Shown piece after piece: positions 27,760 through 38,251 of a stretch of 64,000 nucleotides of DNA; within the stretch, counting starts at the first letter, position 1, and the number at the start of each line of letters is the position of its first letter. The DNA is taken from assembly GCA_014323785.1 (NCBI GenBank), contig JACONJ010000058.1:1-64000 (forward strand). The letters are read 5' to 3'. Below the pieces are notes generated by a model. That model did not search any database and was not told the DNA's origin. It saw nothing but the letters and a program-made list of their open reading frames with translations. This DNA is from Paracoccaceae bacterium. Lineage in GTDB: Bacteria > Pseudomonadota > Alphaproteobacteria > Rhodobacterales > Rhodobacteraceae. The position numbers and the translations under genes were made by a program.

Positions 27760-29322
27760 CTATTCCCACTCAATCGTGCCCGGTGGTTTGGATGTGATGT
27801 CGTAAGTCACACGGTTGATGCCCGGCACTTCATTGATCAGGCGCGCGGCGGTTTCCCCCAGAAACGCGTGGGAAAACGGATAGTAATCCGCCGTCATCCC
27901 GTCAACCGAGGTGACCGCCCGCAGCGCGCAGGCGTAATCATAGGTCCGCCCGTCACCCATCACGCCGACGGTGCGCACGGGCAGGATGGTGGCGAACGCC
28001 TGCCATATCCTGTCATAAAGCCCGTGTTTGCGGATTTGATCGATATAGACCGCATCGGCCCGGCGCAGGATGTCCAGCTTTTCGCGCGTGATCTCGCCGG
28101 GGCAGCGGATGGCCAGGCCAGGGCCGGGAAAGGGGTGGCGCCCGATGAAACCGGCGGGCAGGCCAAGCTCACGGCCAAGGGCGCGGACCTCATCCTTGAA
28201 CAGGTCGCGCAGGGGTTCCACCAGGCGCAGGCCCATCTTTTCAGGCAGGCCACCGACATTATGGTGCGATTTGATGGTGGCCGAGGGGCCACCGGAGGTG
28301 CTGACGCTTTCAATCACATCGGGATAGAGCGTTCCTTGGGCCAGAAACGCGGCCCCCGCGATCCCGTCGGCGTGTGCCTGGAACACGTCGATGAAGAGCT
28401 TCCCGATGATCTTGCGTTTGGTTTCGGGGTCACTTACGCCATCGAGTGCGGACAGGAACCTCTCGGCTTCGTCCGCGTGGATCAGGGGGATGTTGTAATG
28501 CTCGCGGAACATCGAGACGACCTCTTCCGCTTCATTCAACCGCATCAGCCCATGATCGACGAAGACGCAGGTGAGTTGTGCGCCAATGGCCTGGTGGATC
28601 AGGACGGCAGCGACCGAGGAATCAACCCCCCCCGATAGCGCACAGATCACCCTTTGGTCGCCGACCTGTGCGCGGATGTTCCGGATCGCCTCTTGCCGAT
28701 AGGCCCCCATGGTCCAGTCGCCGGTGAAGCCCGCCAGCCGCACGAAGTTTTTATAAAGTGTTCGGCCGTTCGGGGTGTGGTGCACCTCGGGGTGGAACTG
28801 CACGGCATAGAAATGCTGGCCAGGGTCGGCCGTGATGGCATAAGGCGCGTTGGGCGACGTGCCATAAACCTTGAACCCCGGCGGGATTGCCGAGACGTGG
28901 TCGCCATGGCTCATCCAGACCTGCTCGCGGACGTCCTGGAACCATCCGTTCAACAGGTCGATCCTGTCCCCAGTCGGTGTCACATAGGCACGCCCAAACT
29001 CGGCCGTACCATGCTCCCGCGTGACCCTGCCGCCCAGCATCTGCATCATCACCTGCTGGCCGTAGCATATGCCCAGGATCGGCACACCCAGGTCAAAAAC
29101 CCCCTTGGGCGGCCGGGGGGCACCCGCCTCGATGACCGAGGCAGGACCACCAGAGAAAATCACCGCCTTTGGCGCGAAATCGGCAAGGAAATCTTCGGTG
29201 ATTGTTTGGCAGGGATGAATTTCGCAATAAACGCCCAGCTCACGCAGGCACCGGGCGATCAATTGCGTGACCTGGCTGCCGAAATCGATGATCAAAAGGC
29301 GGTCATAAGGGGTGCTGCTCAT
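27760..29322 (-). CDS. guaA: GMP synthase (glutamine-hydrolysing)
   Basis: A 520-aa two-domain enzyme making GMP from XMP, ATP and glutamine. The ATG at 29322 ([17 protein letters not shown]) is the normal family start; the ORF-track frame adds 253 unrelated residues antisense to the next gene. The amidotransferase domain has its nucleophile in ILGICYGQQ and the His/Glu pair in QFHPEVHHT. The ATP-pyrophosphatase domain has the P-loop [12 protein letters not shown], and the dimerisation domain ends in KPPGTIEWE. The upstream region is shared with the divergent mttB-like gene. Confidence 0.97.
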   Translation of the reverse strand: MSSTPYDRLLIIDFGSQVTQLIARCLRELGVYCEIHPCQTITEDFLADFAPKAVIFSGGPASVIEAGAPRPPKGVFDLGVPILGICYGQQVMMQMLGGRVTREHGTAEFGRAYVTPTGDRIDLLNGWFQDVREQVWMSHGDHVSAIPPGFKVYGTSPNAPYAITADPGQHFYAVQFHPEVHHTPNGRTLYKNFVRLAGFTGDWTMGAYRQEAIRNIRAQVGDQRVICALSGGVDSSVAAVLIHQAIGAQLTCVFVDHGLMRLNEAEEVVSMFREHYNIPLIHADEAERFLSALDGVSDPETKRKIIGKLFIDVFQAHADGIAGAAFLAQGTLYPDVIESVSTSGGPSATIKSHHNVGGLPEKMGLRLVEPLRDLFKDEVRALGRELGLPAGFIGRHPFPGPGLAIRCPGEITREKLDILRRADAVYIDQIRKHGLYDRIWQAFATILPVRTVGVMGDGRTYDYACALRAVTSVDGMTADYYPFSHAFLGETAARLINEVPGINRVTYDITSKPPGTIEWE

Positions 29323-29458
29323 GCGCCTGACACTAGGGGCAATGCCGCCCCCCGCACAAGCCCGGCCGCCGCACGGCTGCCCGCCTTGCGCTTGCCCGCC
29401 TGGTGATGATTGAATGCAAAAGGCAGATGTCGCTTTTTCGTTTGGGATGCCGCAATCG

Positions 29459-29489
29459 GTGTACATCTGATAAGGTGTCGGGTGTACAC
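29459..29489. promoter_or_regulatory. Paired GTGTACA sites upstream of the mttB-like gene
   Basis: GTGTACA occurs at 29459-29465 and again at 29482-29488, where it is part of the palindrome GTGTACAC. The 23-bp offset is about two helical turns, fitting a dimeric regulator. The pair stands 35 bases before the mttB-like ATG and in the shared divergent region with guaA. Confidence 0.35.
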
Positions 29490-29523
29490 TTTGCATCATC
29501 ACGGGAACGGCATAGGATTGGGC

Positions 29524-31059
29524 ATGGCAAAAGCACGGCGCAGGGCCCGGGGCGGGGGCGCGGCACGGCGCGCGGAACGCAGCGCGGTGCGCATTGAAAC
29601 CGCGCGCTTCATCGAACGCAATATCCCCAATCTCGATGTTCTGAACAGCGAAGCAATCGAGATTATTGAGGCCAATGCCGAAACCGTGCTGGAGGAGATA
29701 GGCGTCAATTTCGTCGAAAACCCGGAGGCACTGGTGCGCTGGCGCACGGCGGGGGCCGATGTGGATGGCGAACGGGTGCGCCTTCCCAGGGGGCTTGCGC
29801 GCAGCCTTTGTGCCACCGCCCCGGCGCGGTTCACCCAACTGGCCCGCGCCCCTGGAAAAAGCGTTGAGATCGGCGGCACATCCCTGGTTCTGGCACCAGT
29901 CTATGGTCCGCCCTTTGTCCGGGATGTCAAAGGCGGGCGACGCTACGCAACGATGGCTGATTTTGACATGTTCGTCAAACTGGGCTACATGTCGAAATGG
30001 CTGCACCATTCCGGCGGCACAGTGTGTGAGCCGACGGATGTGCCCGTGAACAAGCGCCATCTTGATATGCTCTACGCCCATATGTCGCTTAGCGACAAGC
30101 CGTTCATGGGCTCAGTGACCGAGGCCAGCCGCGCCGCCGATTCCGTTGATATGTGCAGGATTCTGTTCGGTACCGACACGGTTGCCCAGAGTGCCGTGAT
30201 GACCTCGCTTATCAACATCAACTCCCCCCTGACCTTTGATAATGTGATGATGGGCGCGTTAGAGGTTTATGCCGCGGCGGGCCAGGCCACGATCATCTCT
30301 CCCTTCATCGTCGGCGGGGCGATGGCACCCGTCAGCGTGATGGGAACATTGACACAGGTTCTGGCAGAGGTTCTTGCCGGTGTTGCCTACAGCCAGATCA
30401 TCCGCCCCGGTGCGCCCGTGATCTTCGGGGCCTTCGTCACGTCAATCGACATGAATTCAGGTGCGCCCACCTTCGGTACGCCAGAGGCCAGCCAGATCAC
30501 CTATGGTGCGGGGCAATTGGCCCGGCGCCTGGGGGTGCCCTATCGCTCTGCCGGGGCGTTCAACGGCTCTAAGCTGCCCGACGCGCAGGCAGCCTATGAG
30601 ACCGCCAACTCCTTGAACGCGGGGCTGCTCTCGGGGGTCAATTTTATGCTGCATTCCTGTGGCTGGCTCGAGGGCGGGCTGGTCTCCAGCCCCGAAAAAT
30701 TCGTCATGGATGCCGACCAGCTGGGCATCCTGCATCGCTTGGCGGCGGGCGTTGACACCAGGGAAGCCGCCCATGCCATGGACGCGATTCGAGAGGTCGG
30801 GCCGGGAGGGCATTACCTGGGCTGTGCCCACACCCGGGACCATTTCAAATCTGCCTTCTGGCGCAGCGACCTTTTGGATTACAAACCATATGAGACCTGG
30901 CTGGATGAGGGCGGGCGCGATACCCAGGCCCTGGCGGCGGCGCGGGTGCAGAAGCTTCTGGCCGATTATCAGCAGCCGCATCTTGACCCGGCCATTGATG
31001 AGGCGTTGAAAGCCTTTGTGGCCAGGCGGAAATCCTCTATGCCTGACGCTTTCATCTGA
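29524..31059 (+). CDS. Trimethylamine methyltransferase (MttB) family protein, non-pyrrolysine type
   Basis: A 511-aa protein of the MttB/COG5598 family, corrinoid-dependent methyltransferases for quaternary or tertiary amines. The start at 29524 has AGGA about 8 bases upstream. After a basic N-terminus the sequence follows the family TIM barrel: [62 protein letters not shown], then [17 protein letters not shown] near the end. No in-frame TAG is present, so it is not a pyrrolysine enzyme; such homologues include glycine-betaine demethylases. No corrinoid protein (MttC-like) or reactivator gene is adjacent, so the methyl donor is unknown. Roseobacters have many copies. Confidence 0.85.
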   Translation: MAKARRRARGGGAARRAERSAVRIETARFIERNIPNLDVLNSEAIEIIEANAETVLEEIGVNFVENPEALVRWRTAGADVDGERVRLPRGLARSLCATAPARFTQLARAPGKSVEIGGTSLVLAPVYGPPFVRDVKGGRRYATMADFDMFVKLGYMSKWLHHSGGTVCEPTDVPVNKRHLDMLYAHMSLSDKPFMGSVTEASRAADSVDMCRILFGTDTVAQSAVMTSLININSPLTFDNVMMGALEVYAAAGQATIISPFIVGGAMAPVSVMGTLTQVLAEVLAGVAYSQIIRPGAPVIFGAFVTSIDMNSGAPTFGTPEASQITYGAGQLARRLGVPYRSAGAFNGSKLPDAQAAYETANSLNAGLLSGVNFMLHSCGWLEGGLVSSPEKFVMDADQLGILHRLAAGVDTREAAHAMDAIREVGPGGHYLGCAHTRDHFKSAFWRSDLLDYKPYETWLDEGGRDTQALAAARVQKLLADYQQPHLDPAIDEALKAFVARRKSSMPDAFI

Positions 31060-31281
31060 TCAGCCGGGGGACAGGCCCCGCGGCCCCAACCCGTTGGTAC
31101 TTTGGGATGCGTGCGCCGCCGACCAGATGACAAGGATACCGTTCTGGTCGTCACCAGGGATATTGACAAGGCCGCTATTTGTGGCCAGTTTTGGGCAGCG
31201 GGAAGAACCGGAAGTTGGAAGATTTTCGAAAGAATGCCAGCCTTTGGGCCAAGTATACCCCGCTTCAGTTCAAAAGAGGAG

Positions 31282-32115
31282 ATGGATGTCGTGCAGGATA
31301 GTTTTGAAGTTATTGATCGCGCAGAAAGCAACGGTGCCGTGTTTGAGGTGCTCAAATACCCGCAACTGAAAGGGGGAAGTGATGTCCGCGCCGCTGAGAG
31401 GATATTTTTCCTGCAATCAGCGGGCGTACATCTTAAAATCGTCAGGGTTACCTTGACGAACACGGCACTGCGCAATGAACCCGGAACCCTTTATTATATG
31501 CACGGTCGTGACCTGCGGATGAAGGCGTCTACGGGAGGCGGGGCATGGGCCGCGTTCAAGCGTAAAAAATTCTCAGGCGAAAGTTTTTTCGTAAACGAGA
31601 TCCACGGATCAGGGTGCGTTTATCTTGAGCCCAGTTTCGGGCATTTCATTCTTGTAAATCTTGATGACGATGAGCTTATAGTTGACAGGGGCCTGTTTTA
31701 CGCCGGAAGTGCCGACCTGAACATCACGGCAAAGATGGTCTCATTATCAGCTGCCGTGGCAGGGGGAGAGGGGCTGTTCCAAACCAGCATCAAAGGAACC
31801 GGTGTCGCTGTCCTGTTCAGTCACGTGCCGCTTGATGAACTTCAGGTGATTGAACTCAAAAATGACACCCTGCAGGTTGACGGTGCGTTCGCAATGTTTA
31901 GAACTGGTGGGGTGAACTTTACCGTACAGAAATCGTCCCGCAGTTGGATGGCGACTTCCGTATCGGGGGAAGGGTTTCTTCAAACATTTAAGGGGACGGG
32001 GAAAGTGTGGATCGCTCCGACGGAAGAAATCTACAAGTCCCTTTCCACCGACAAGGGGCTTGCAAAACTCGCACTGCCCCCCGGATCTATGTATGGTCGC
32101 GAAACCGGAAAATAA
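31282..32115 (+). CDS. AIM24 family protein
   Basis: About 277 aa, all-beta, resembling the AIM24/TIGR00266 family: AERIFFLQSAG, then KRKKFSGESFFVNEIHGSGCVYLEP, a central repeat (GEGLFQTSIKGTGVAVLFSH), ELKNDTLQVDGAFAMF, and GEGFLQTFKGTGKVWIAP. This internal duplication forms the double beta-helix-like fold of the family. The function is poorly known; eukaryotic AIM24 affects mitochondrial inner-membrane organisation. The start is uncertain: ATG 31282 directly abuts GAGGAG, while GTG 31291 would have that box at ideal spacing; the ORF-track start lacks support. Base composition is lower in GC than neighbours. A small membrane-protein gene follows after 25 bp and probably shares the transcript. 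Confidence 0.78.
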   Translation: MDVVQDSFEVIDRAESNGAVFEVLKYPQLKGGSDVRAAERIFFLQSAGVHLKIVRVTLTNTALRNEPGTLYYMHGRDLRMKASTGGGAWAAFKRKKFSGESFFVNEIHGSGCVYLEPSFGHFILVNLDDDELIVDRGLFYAGSADLNITAKMVSLSAAVAGGEGLFQTSIKGTGVAVLFSHVPLDELQVIELKNDTLQVDGAFAMFRTGGVNFTVQKSSRSWMATSVSGEGFLQTFKGTGKVWIAPTEEIYKSLSTDKGLAKLALPPGSMYGRETGK

Positions 32116-32140
32116 AGGCACGGCATAATGGGGCAGAACG

Positions 32141-32464
32141 ATGAAAAAAGATCAGGATGATCTGAATAAACAGCCGATACCCACAGAAGATAAGGTTCTT
32201 CTTGGGCTTCTGGCGGTTTTCGCCCTTGGTGTCATTCTTGGCGTCCGCTGGGTAATGGTAGCCGTTTTTGATGCTGCGGTCGGTGCCTCCGCAGGGGTTG
32301 GCTTTCGGGAGGCTTTTATCGCTTCCTTGGTAATCTCTTTTTTCCTGATTGTCGTTTTCGCCCTTGTTGCCGGGGATGGCGCATTAGGGGAGCTAACAAT
32401 GGTGATATTCGGTTTTTTCCTTATGGTCGCGTTCTTCACGATTTCGATAGCCGTAATTTTATAG
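32141..32464 (+). CDS. Small three-helix membrane protein, unknown function
   Basis: A 107-aa protein with a polar N-terminus (MKKDQDDLNKQPIPTEDK) and three predicted membrane helices: VLLGLLAVFALGVILGVRWV, ASLVISFFLIVVFALVA and LTMVIFGFFLMVAFFTISIAVIL. I do not recognise a family. It follows the AIM24 gene by 25 bp in the same orientation, and both share a composition unlike the flanking housekeeping genes, which suggests they were acquired together. It may anchor or assist the AIM24 protein, but that is inference. Confidence 0.6.
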   Translation: MKKDQDDLNKQPIPTEDKVLLGLLAVFALGVILGVRWVMVAVFDAAVGASAGVGFREAFIASLVISFFLIVVFALVAGDGALGELTMVIFGFFLMVAFFTISIAVIL

Positions 32465-32622
32465 GTCTGCGATTCAGCTGCCCAGGGCAGGCGTCACAGT
32501 GCGGGTGGGCCGCGGGCGACCTTCTGCCAGATTGACGGGTTAACATTCCCCACAATCAGGGCTAATTACAGGGTCAGCCAAGCTGGAACCGCCGTGCAAA
32601 AGCGGGCAAGGACCGAATCATC

Positions 32623-33633
32623 ATGCGTGACCTAAAAATCCCTGCGCTGCGTCACCCGGAAAAGGCGCACCGTCCGGACAATGCCCAGCCCGGGAAGCCA
32701 GGCTGGATTCGGGTGAAGGCCCCGACCGGCGCAGGCTATAAGGCCACCCACAAGATCATGCGGGAGCATCGGCTGACCACCGTCTGCGAGGAGGCAGGAT
32801 GCCCCAATGTCGGCGAGTGCTGGAGCCAGGGCCACGCCACCATGATGATCATGGGCAAGGTTTGTACGCGCGCCTGCACCTTTTGCAACATCGCAACCGG
32901 CAAACCGCCAGAGGTGCTCGATGTGTTCGAGCCGGGGCGCGTGGCCGATGCGGTCAGGAAGCTGGGCCTGAATCATGTGGTTATTACCTCGGTTGATCGC
33001 GATGATATCGAAGATGGCGGGGCCGAACATTTCGCTCAAACCATCCGCGCCATTCGCCGCCAATCTCCCGGCACAACGATTGAAATTCTAACCCCCGATT
33101 TCCTGCGCTGTGACCCGTCGGTGCTGGAGGTCGTGGTCGCCGCCAGACCTGATGTTTTTAACCATAACCTGGAAACGGTCCCCGGCCTGTACCCTGGGGT
33201 GCGGCCGGGGGCGCGCTACTTCCATTCGCTGCGCCTTTTGCAACGGGTTAAGGAGTTGGATTCGTCGATGTTCACCAAATCCGGCCTTATGGTGGGCCTG
33301 GGAGAGGACAAACAGGCCGTACACGCCGTGATGGATGATATGCGCACGGCCGATATCGATTTTCTGACGATCGGCCAATACCTGCAGCCGACGCCCAAGC
33401 ACCATGCCGTGGACCGCTTTGTTACGCCCGGAGAATTCGCAGCATATGAACAGGCGGCATATGGCAAAGGGTTCCTGATGGTCTCTGCCACGCCGCTGAC
33501 GCGGTCAAGCTACCACGCGGGCGACGATTTCACGAAACTGCGCGCGAACCGGCTGAAGGCCCTGGGTCTGTCCCCAGGGGCAAGCCCGCCACAGCAGGTA
33601 CGGGGGCATACATCGCCCCAATTCTTCAGCTAA
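32623..33633 (+). CDS. lipA: Lipoyl synthase
   Basis: A 336-aa radical-SAM enzyme that inserts two sulfurs into octanoyl groups on E2 and H proteins. The auxiliary-cluster cysteines lie in [13 protein letters not shown], and the radical-SAM CxxxCxxC motif is [13 protein letters not shown]. The conserved RSSY serine motif near the C-terminus appears as [11 protein letters not shown]. The length is slightly over the family norm because of a short Ser/Pro/Gln-rich tail. The stop overlaps the stop of hpt on the opposite strand by three bases (CTAA). Confidence 0.97.
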   Translation: MRDLKIPALRHPEKAHRPDNAQPGKPGWIRVKAPTGAGYKATHKIMREHRLTTVCEEAGCPNVGECWSQGHATMMIMGKVCTRACTFCNIATGKPPEVLDVFEPGRVADAVRKLGLNHVVITSVDRDDIEDGGAEHFAQTIRAIRRQSPGTTIEILTPDFLRCDPSVLEVVVAARPDVFNHNLETVPGLYPGVRPGARYFHSLRLLQRVKELDSSMFTKSGLMVGLGEDKQAVHAVMDDMRTADIDFLTIGQYLQPTPKHHAVDRFVTPGEFAAYEQAAYGKGFLMVSATPLTRSSYHAGDDFTKLRANRLKALGLSPGASPPQQVRGHTSPQFFS

Positions 33634-34166
33634 GGGAAACGTACCTTCCCGATAAAGGGCAGGTTGCGGTTGCGCTGTGCATAGTCGATGCCGTAGCCCA
33701 CAACGAATTCATCGGGTATCTCAAAGCCAATCCAGTCTGCGGTCACATTGACCTCTCTCCTGGTCGGCTTGTCCAAAAGCGCGATGGTCTTCAACTTGCG
33801 TGGCTGGCGCGTCTTGAGCAGCTTTTTCACATGGTCCAGTGTGTGGCCGGTATCGACGATATCCTCTACCAAAAGCACATCCCGCCCGCCGATCTTGCCC
33901 CGCAGGTCTTTCAGAATGCGCACCTCGCGCGAGCTTTCAGTACTGTTCCCGTAAGAGGACGCCTCGAGGAAATCAACCTCGACGGGCAGGTTCAATTCCC
34001 TTACCAGATCGGCGATAAAGACGAAACTGCCGCGCAGAAGGCCAACAAGAACCAGTTTGTCGGTCTCGGCGAACTCTGCCTCAATCTCTCGGGCCAGGGC
34101 CTCAATCCGGGCGGCGATGGACTTGGCCGAGATCATCATGTCAATGTCATAGGTCCGTTGCGCCAT
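33630..34166 (-). CDS. hpt: Hypoxanthine phosphoribosyltransferase
   Basis: A 178-aa purine salvage enzyme converting hypoxanthine (and possibly guanine) with PRPP to IMP/GMP. The PRPP loop [14 protein letters not shown] is clear, with the flexible loop region [13 protein letters not shown] before it and [20 protein letters not shown] after. The start at 34166 ([11 protein letters not shown]) is preceded by an AGG/GGCGGA-rich stretch; the ORF-track extension crosses into the divergent coq10 gene and is not real. Confidence 0.93.
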   Translation of the reverse strand: MAQRTYDIDMMISAKSIAARIEALAREIEAEFAETDKLVLVGLLRGSFVFIADLVRELNLPVEVDFLEASSYGNSTESSREVRILKDLRGKIGGRDVLLVEDIVDTGHTLDHVKKLLKTRQPRKLKTIALLDKPTRREVNVTADWIGFEIPDEFVVGYGIDYAQRNRNLPFIGKVRFP

Positions 34167-34246
34167 TCCGCCCACCTGCTTCGGCTTGATTTCCACGCCT
34201 GAGTTTACGACATGAACGCAGCCAGAAGAAAGCCGTAACACTGCCA

Positions 34247-34711
34247 ATGCCGCAGCATTCCGAGACAAGACGCCTGCCGTATACCCCCGATCAAATGTAT
34301 GGGCTGGTGGCCGATGTGGCCAGTTACCCCGCATTTATCCCTTGGACCGCGGCGGCGCGTATCCGGTCCGTGACCCCCCTGAAGGATGGCAGTGGAGAGG
34401 TGATGCTGGCCGATCTGGTGATTGGCTTCAGGATGTTCCGCGAACGCTTCGGCTCACGCGTGACGTTACACCCGGACCAGCGACGGATCAACACGGAATC
34501 TATTGACGGGCCGTTCAAGCACATGAAATCCTTTTGGGAATTCGCCGGGGTCGAGGGTGGCTGCGATGTGCGGTTTGAGGTCGATTTTGAATTCAGGAAC
34601 CGCCTGCTGCAGGGGGCAGCGGGCATGTTTTTTCACGATGCGATGACACGAATAGTTCGCGCGTTTGAGGCACGGGCGGCGCAGTTTTACCAGCCAGATC
34701 AGCAGGCTTAG
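34247..34711 (+). CDS. COQ10/RatA START-domain protein
   Basis: A 154-aa member of the COQ10/RatA family: [22 protein letters not shown] at the N-terminus, a central strand series ([21 protein letters not shown]) and the C-terminal helix [21 protein letters not shown]. Proteins of this family bind ubiquinone in a START-like pocket and support respiration; the E. coli homologue was described as RatA, affecting ribosome association. In alphaproteobacteria it commonly lies next to lipA, as here. The COQ10 role is more likely than the toxin role. Confidence 0.87.
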   Translation: MPQHSETRRLPYTPDQMYGLVADVASYPAFIPWTAAARIRSVTPLKDGSGEVMLADLVIGFRMFRERFGSRVTLHPDQRRINTESIDGPFKHMKSFWEFAGVEGGCDVRFEVDFEFRNRLLQGAAGMFFHDAMTRIVRAFEARAAQFYQPDQQA

Positions 34712-34721
34712 GCCCCTGGAT

Positions 34722-35183
34722 TCAAACCGCCTTCAGGATCATCGACAAGGCATGCGTGACCGATGCGGCGCGTATCCGGGCACGGCCGACGGTGCCGAAC
34801 TCTGCGGTTTCGCTTTGCACACCCTGGCTGGTCGCAATCCCGAAGCACACCCGCCCCTCAGGCTTATGTTCTGACCCGCCGGGCCCCGCAATGCCAGTGA
34901 CAGAGATCGCGATTTGCGCAACTGATCGGTCCAGCGCGCCCACGGCCATGTCCCGCGCGACCTCTTCAGAGACCGCGCCAACCCGATTCAGTGTGGCCGG
35001 AGAGACGCCCAGCATCTCGATCTTTGCCGCGTTGGAATACGTAATGAAGCCCCGGTCCAGCACGTCCGAGGCACCTGCGATATCAGTTACCGCAGCGGCG
35101 ATACCGCCCCCGGTGCAGCTTTCGGCGGTGACCAGCATCCAGCCCCGGTTCCGCAGTGCGGCCAGAACCGGTCCAGCACTCAT
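34722..35183 (-). CDS. pncC: CinA C-terminal domain protein (nicotinamide-nucleotide amidase)
   Basis: A 153-aa stand-alone CinA C-terminal domain. The catalytic segment TAESCTGGGIAAAVTDIAG is near residue 19, and GVSPATLNRVGAVSEEVARDMAVGAL and ISVTGIAGPGG follow as in PncC enzymes. These deamidate nicotinamide mononucleotide to nicotinate mononucleotide for NAD recycling. The N-terminal ADP-ribose pyrophosphatase-like domain of full CinA is absent. Its start lies in a 4-nt overlap with the end of pgpA. Confidence 0.9.
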   Translation of the reverse strand: MSAGPVLAALRNRGWMLVTAESCTGGGIAAAVTDIAGASDVLDRGFITYSNAAKIEMLGVSPATLNRVGAVSEEVARDMAVGALDRSVAQIAISVTGIAGPGGSEHKPEGRVCFGIATSQGVQSETAEFGTVGRARIRAASVTHALSMILKAV

Positions 35184-35668
35184 AGAACCACCAGGTGCAC
35201 GCCCAGTGCCAGGATTGCGACGACAACGGCCGCCAGCAGCCCCGCGATGACGTCATCCAGCATTACGCCGGTTGCACCGCCCACGCGGTCGGCCCAGCCC
35301 ACAGGCCCAGGCTTGGCGATGTCAAACAGGCGAAAGGCCAGAAATGCCGTCAGGATGCCCGGCCAGAGCTGTAGAAATTCGGTATCTGTGAACGCCGCCC
35401 CAAAGGAAACTGGCCAAAGCGCGATCCACTGGCCGATCACCTCATCAATAACGATCTCTGCGGGGTCATGATCGGTTTGTCCCTTGAGCTCGATTTTTGT
35501 GGCCCACCAGCCAAGTGCCGCGACGGCAAAACTTCCTAGGAAGAACAGCCAGAAACCGCCGACTTCATGCAGAAGCCAGGCCAGGGGCAGGGCGGCAAGA
35601 CTGCCCCAGGTGCCCGGTGCCGGGCGCAGATGGCCGATGCCGCACAGGGTGGCGATCAGGGCGGTCAT
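35180..35668 (-). CDS. pgpA: Phosphatidylglycerophosphatase A
   Basis: A 162-aa integral membrane phosphatase giving phosphatidylglycerol from phosphatidylglycerol phosphate. The N-terminal [22 protein letters not shown] and the acidic [16 protein letters not shown] are family signatures. There are four hydrophobic segments. It overlaps ispDF upstream and pncC downstream by 4 nt each, so the three genes form a tightly coupled unit. Confidence 0.93.
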   Translation of the reverse strand: MTALIATLCGIGHLRPAPGTWGSLAALPLAWLLHEVGGFWLFFLGSFAVAALGWWATKIELKGQTDHDPAEIVIDEVIGQWIALWPVSFGAAFTDTEFLQLWPGILTAFLAFRLFDIAKPGPVGWADRVGGATGVMLDDVIAGLLAAVVVAILALGVHLVVL

Positions 35669-36849
35669 GATCCCGCCATGGTGACCGTGGCAAGTGCTGC
35701 GATGCCTTCCCCCCGCCCTGTAAAACCAAGCCGCTCGCTGGTGGTGGCCTTGACCGAGATACGGGTCAGGTTCAGCCCCATCAGATCGCTCAGCTGCTTT
35801 TGCATCTTTGGCGCGTAGGGTTGGATCCTAGGCCGCTCACAGATTAGCGTCAGGTCGACATGGGTGATCCGTAAGCCCGAGCGGGCCGCAAGCTCAACCG
35901 CATGGGTCAGAAAGATACGGCTTTCCGCGCCCTTCCATTGCGGATCAGAGGGGGGGAAGTATGTGCCGATATCGCCCGCGGCAAGCGCACCATAAATCGC
36001 ATCGGTGATTGTGTGCAACCCAACATCGGCATCGGAATGTCCCTGCAGGCCACGGTTATGCGGGATCGCGACACCGCAGAGCATCACGTGATCACCCGGG
36101 CCAAAGCGATGCACGTCGAACCCGTTGCCAGTGCGAATATCCATAGGGGGCTGTGCCATCAGATGTGCGGCGCGGTCGAAATCCTCGGCAGTCGTGATCT
36201 TAAGGTTACGAGCATCGCCTTGGGTGATCTGGACCTCCAGGCCAAAGGCATGCGCTACTTCCGCATCATCGGCAGCCCCGCCGGGATGGGCGGCATGGGC
36301 GGCACGAATTGCATCAAGGTGAAATCCTTGTGGTGTCTGCGCAGACCAGAGGCCGGTCCGGTCTTCGATGCTGGTCACAGTGCCTGCCCCCCGCCAAAGC
36401 GCATCCGTGACCGGCAGGGCGGGGGCCGCAGCAGGGCCCCGCCGAAGAGCATGCAAGACGCCGTCGATCACATCGGCAGAGACCAGGGGCCTTGCTGCAT
36501 CGTGGATCAGAACCTGGCCAATCTCTGGCCCCAATGCCTCTAAACCCGCACGGACCGAGGCTGCGCGGGTTGTGCTACCAAGCACATCGCGCACGGGAAT
36601 TGAAAGGTCGGGGCAGGCGTCCTGGAACCTTGTGTCATCATCAACATGGCGCACCACGACAATTTCGGCGATTTCGGGATGTGCGGCAAAGGCGCGGAGC
36701 GTATGTGTTAGAACAGCTTCGCCCCGCAACTCCCTGAATTGCTTTGGTATTCTGCCGCCCATCCTGTGACCGCGTCCGGCGGCGGCAATCAGGGCAGCGG
36801 TGCGCAACGCCAGGGGGGGGCTGTCAGATCCTTCCATCATAGTACACAT
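35665..36849 (-). CDS. ispDF: Bifunctional IspD/IspF isoprenoid enzyme
   Basis: A 394-aa fusion for the non-mevalonate pathway. Residues 15-230 are the cytidylyltransferase IspD ([39 protein letters not shown]), making CDP-methylerythritol. Residues 235-394 are the cyclodiphosphate synthase IspF ([48 protein letters not shown]), with the Zn ligands Asp/His in GFDVH. The fused form is usual in alphaproteobacteria. Three ATGs lie close together at 36849, 36840 and 36837, without a clear ribosome site. Confidence 0.96.
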   Translation of the reverse strand: MCTMMEGSDSPPLALRTAALIAAAGRGHRMGGRIPKQFRELRGEAVLTHTLRAFAAHPEIAEIVVVRHVDDDTRFQDACPDLSIPVRDVLGSTTRAASVRAGLEALGPEIGQVLIHDAARPLVSADVIDGVLHALRRGPAAAPALPVTDALWRGAGTVTSIEDRTGLWSAQTPQGFHLDAIRAAHAAHPGGAADDAEVAHAFGLEVQITQGDARNLKITTAEDFDRAAHLMAQPPMDIRTGNGFDVHRFGPGDHVMLCGVAIPHNRGLQGHSDADVGLHTITDAIYGALAAGDIGTYFPPSDPQWKGAESRIFLTHAVELAARSGLRITHVDLTLICERPRIQPYAPKMQKQLSDLMGLNLTRISVKATTSERLGFTGRGEGIAALATVTMAGS

Positions 36850-37151
36850 TGTAAGATTTCAGGCGACGCAGGACAATGGCAGGATAAGGACATGATGGGG
36901 CAAATCAATTTTGCGCTATTTTGTGCAAGAGATATCAAGAGATATGCTGCAATCAGGCTTTTATGTATTGTCTTCACCTTGCCAAAAGGATTGTATCAAT
37001 TGCCTGACGGATTGTTTCTGGATTAATCACTTACCAGCTGCTCTGGCACATCAATTGCGGCGCAGGAACTTGACGGGGGACGCCCCGGGACAGTCTTACG
37101 AATGTTGCCCGCCACCTTGCCCGGAGAACAACAGTCGGGGGCACTGGCTGC
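36850..37151. other. Divergent region between ispDF and ntrB; no gene seen
   Basis: This 302-bp stretch must hold the ispDF and ntrB promoters. In related bacteria the dihydrouridine synthase gene dusB (nifR3) precedes ntrB; I see no dusB-like sequence here in any frame. Confidence 0.6.
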
Positions 37152-38231
37152 ATGACCTCTTGGATCACCTCGCTTTGGGTGTCGCTTCCGGTCCCGGTGT
37201 TGATCTTGGACGCCAGGGACTGGATCAGAGACGTAAACCCGGCCGCGGAAACGTTTCTAAACGCCTCCAAACGCAGCCTTGAAGGCCACCCTGTTTGGGA
37301 AAAGGTGTTCGTCGATGCCCCGTTGGAAGCTGCGTTCACCCGGGTGCGCGATGGTCAGGCACCGCTTTTCGTTAACTCCATCGATGTGTCCGTCGGCAAC
37401 AAAAAGCCGATCCCCTGCGATGTGCAGATCGCGCCCCTGATGGATAAGCCGAACCATGTGCTTGTGCTGCTTGAAAGCCGCGAATTGGCGGGGCGGCTGA
37501 ATTTGGCAATGTCTTTGAAATCCGCCACGAAATCGGTGATCGGAATGGCCGAGATGTTAGCCCATGAAATCAAGAACCCACTGGCCGGAATCACCGGGGC
37601 CGCGCAGCTGATTTCGATGAATGCCAGAGGCGAGGATCTGGAACTGACCAATCTAATCGTGGCCGAAACCCGGCGCATTCTGAAACTTCTGGAACAGGTC
37701 GAGGATTTCGGCAACGTCCGCCTGCCTGCGTTGAAGGCGGTGAATATCCATGACATACTGGACCGGGCGCGAAAATCTGCGATGGTGGGGTTTGCCGCCC
37801 ATATGGTGATCGAGGATGACTATGACCCGTCACTGCCGCTGACATGGGCCGATCCCGACCAGTTGCAGCAGGTTTTCCTGAACCTGCTGAAGAACGCTGC
37901 CGAGGCGTGCAAGTCTGGCGGAACATTACGTATCCGGACATTCTACGAATTCAGTTTGAAGGTGCGCCGCAAAGATGGGTCCGGTGCGTCCGTCCCCCTG
38001 CAGATCGATATCATTGACGATGGCCCCGGCCTGCCGCAAACTATTGCCCGGGACATTTTTGAGCCCTTCGTGTCAGGGCGTGAAAATGGCACTGGACTCG
38101 GGTTGGCGCTGGTATCGAAAATCATCGCCGATCACGATGGCTGGATTGCCGTGGACAGTGTGCCCGGGCGTACCGTGTTCCGTATATCGCTTCCCGTTGC
38201 GCCGAAACAGGCCGCGACACGACCCTATTGA
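37152..38231 (+). CDS. ntrB: Nitrogen regulation sensor kinase/phosphatase NtrB
   Basis: A 359-aa soluble sensor kinase. An N-terminal PAS domain (residues about 10-115) senses state through PII proteins. The phosphoacceptor helix is MLAHEIKNPLAGITGAAQLI, with His in the H-box. The ATPase domain shows the N-box NLLKNAAEAC, DDGPGLP and GTGLGLALVSKI. It phosphorylates the NtrC encoded 20 bp downstream under nitrogen limitation. Membrane helices are absent, as expected for NtrB. Confidence 0.95.
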   Translation: MTSWITSLWVSLPVPVLILDARDWIRDVNPAAETFLNASKRSLEGHPVWEKVFVDAPLEAAFTRVRDGQAPLFVNSIDVSVGNKKPIPCDVQIAPLMDKPNHVLVLLESRELAGRLNLAMSLKSATKSVIGMAEMLAHEIKNPLAGITGAAQLISMNARGEDLELTNLIVAETRRILKLLEQVEDFGNVRLPALKAVNIHDILDRARKSAMVGFAAHMVIEDDYDPSLPLTWADPDQLQQVFLNLLKNAAEACKSGGTLRIRTFYEFSLKVRRKDGSGASVPLQIDIIDDGPGLPQTIARDIFEPFVSGRENGTGLGLALVSKIIADHDGWIAVDSVPGRTVFRISLPVAPKQAATRPY

Positions 38232-38251
38232 GCGCACAGGAGACTGATTAG

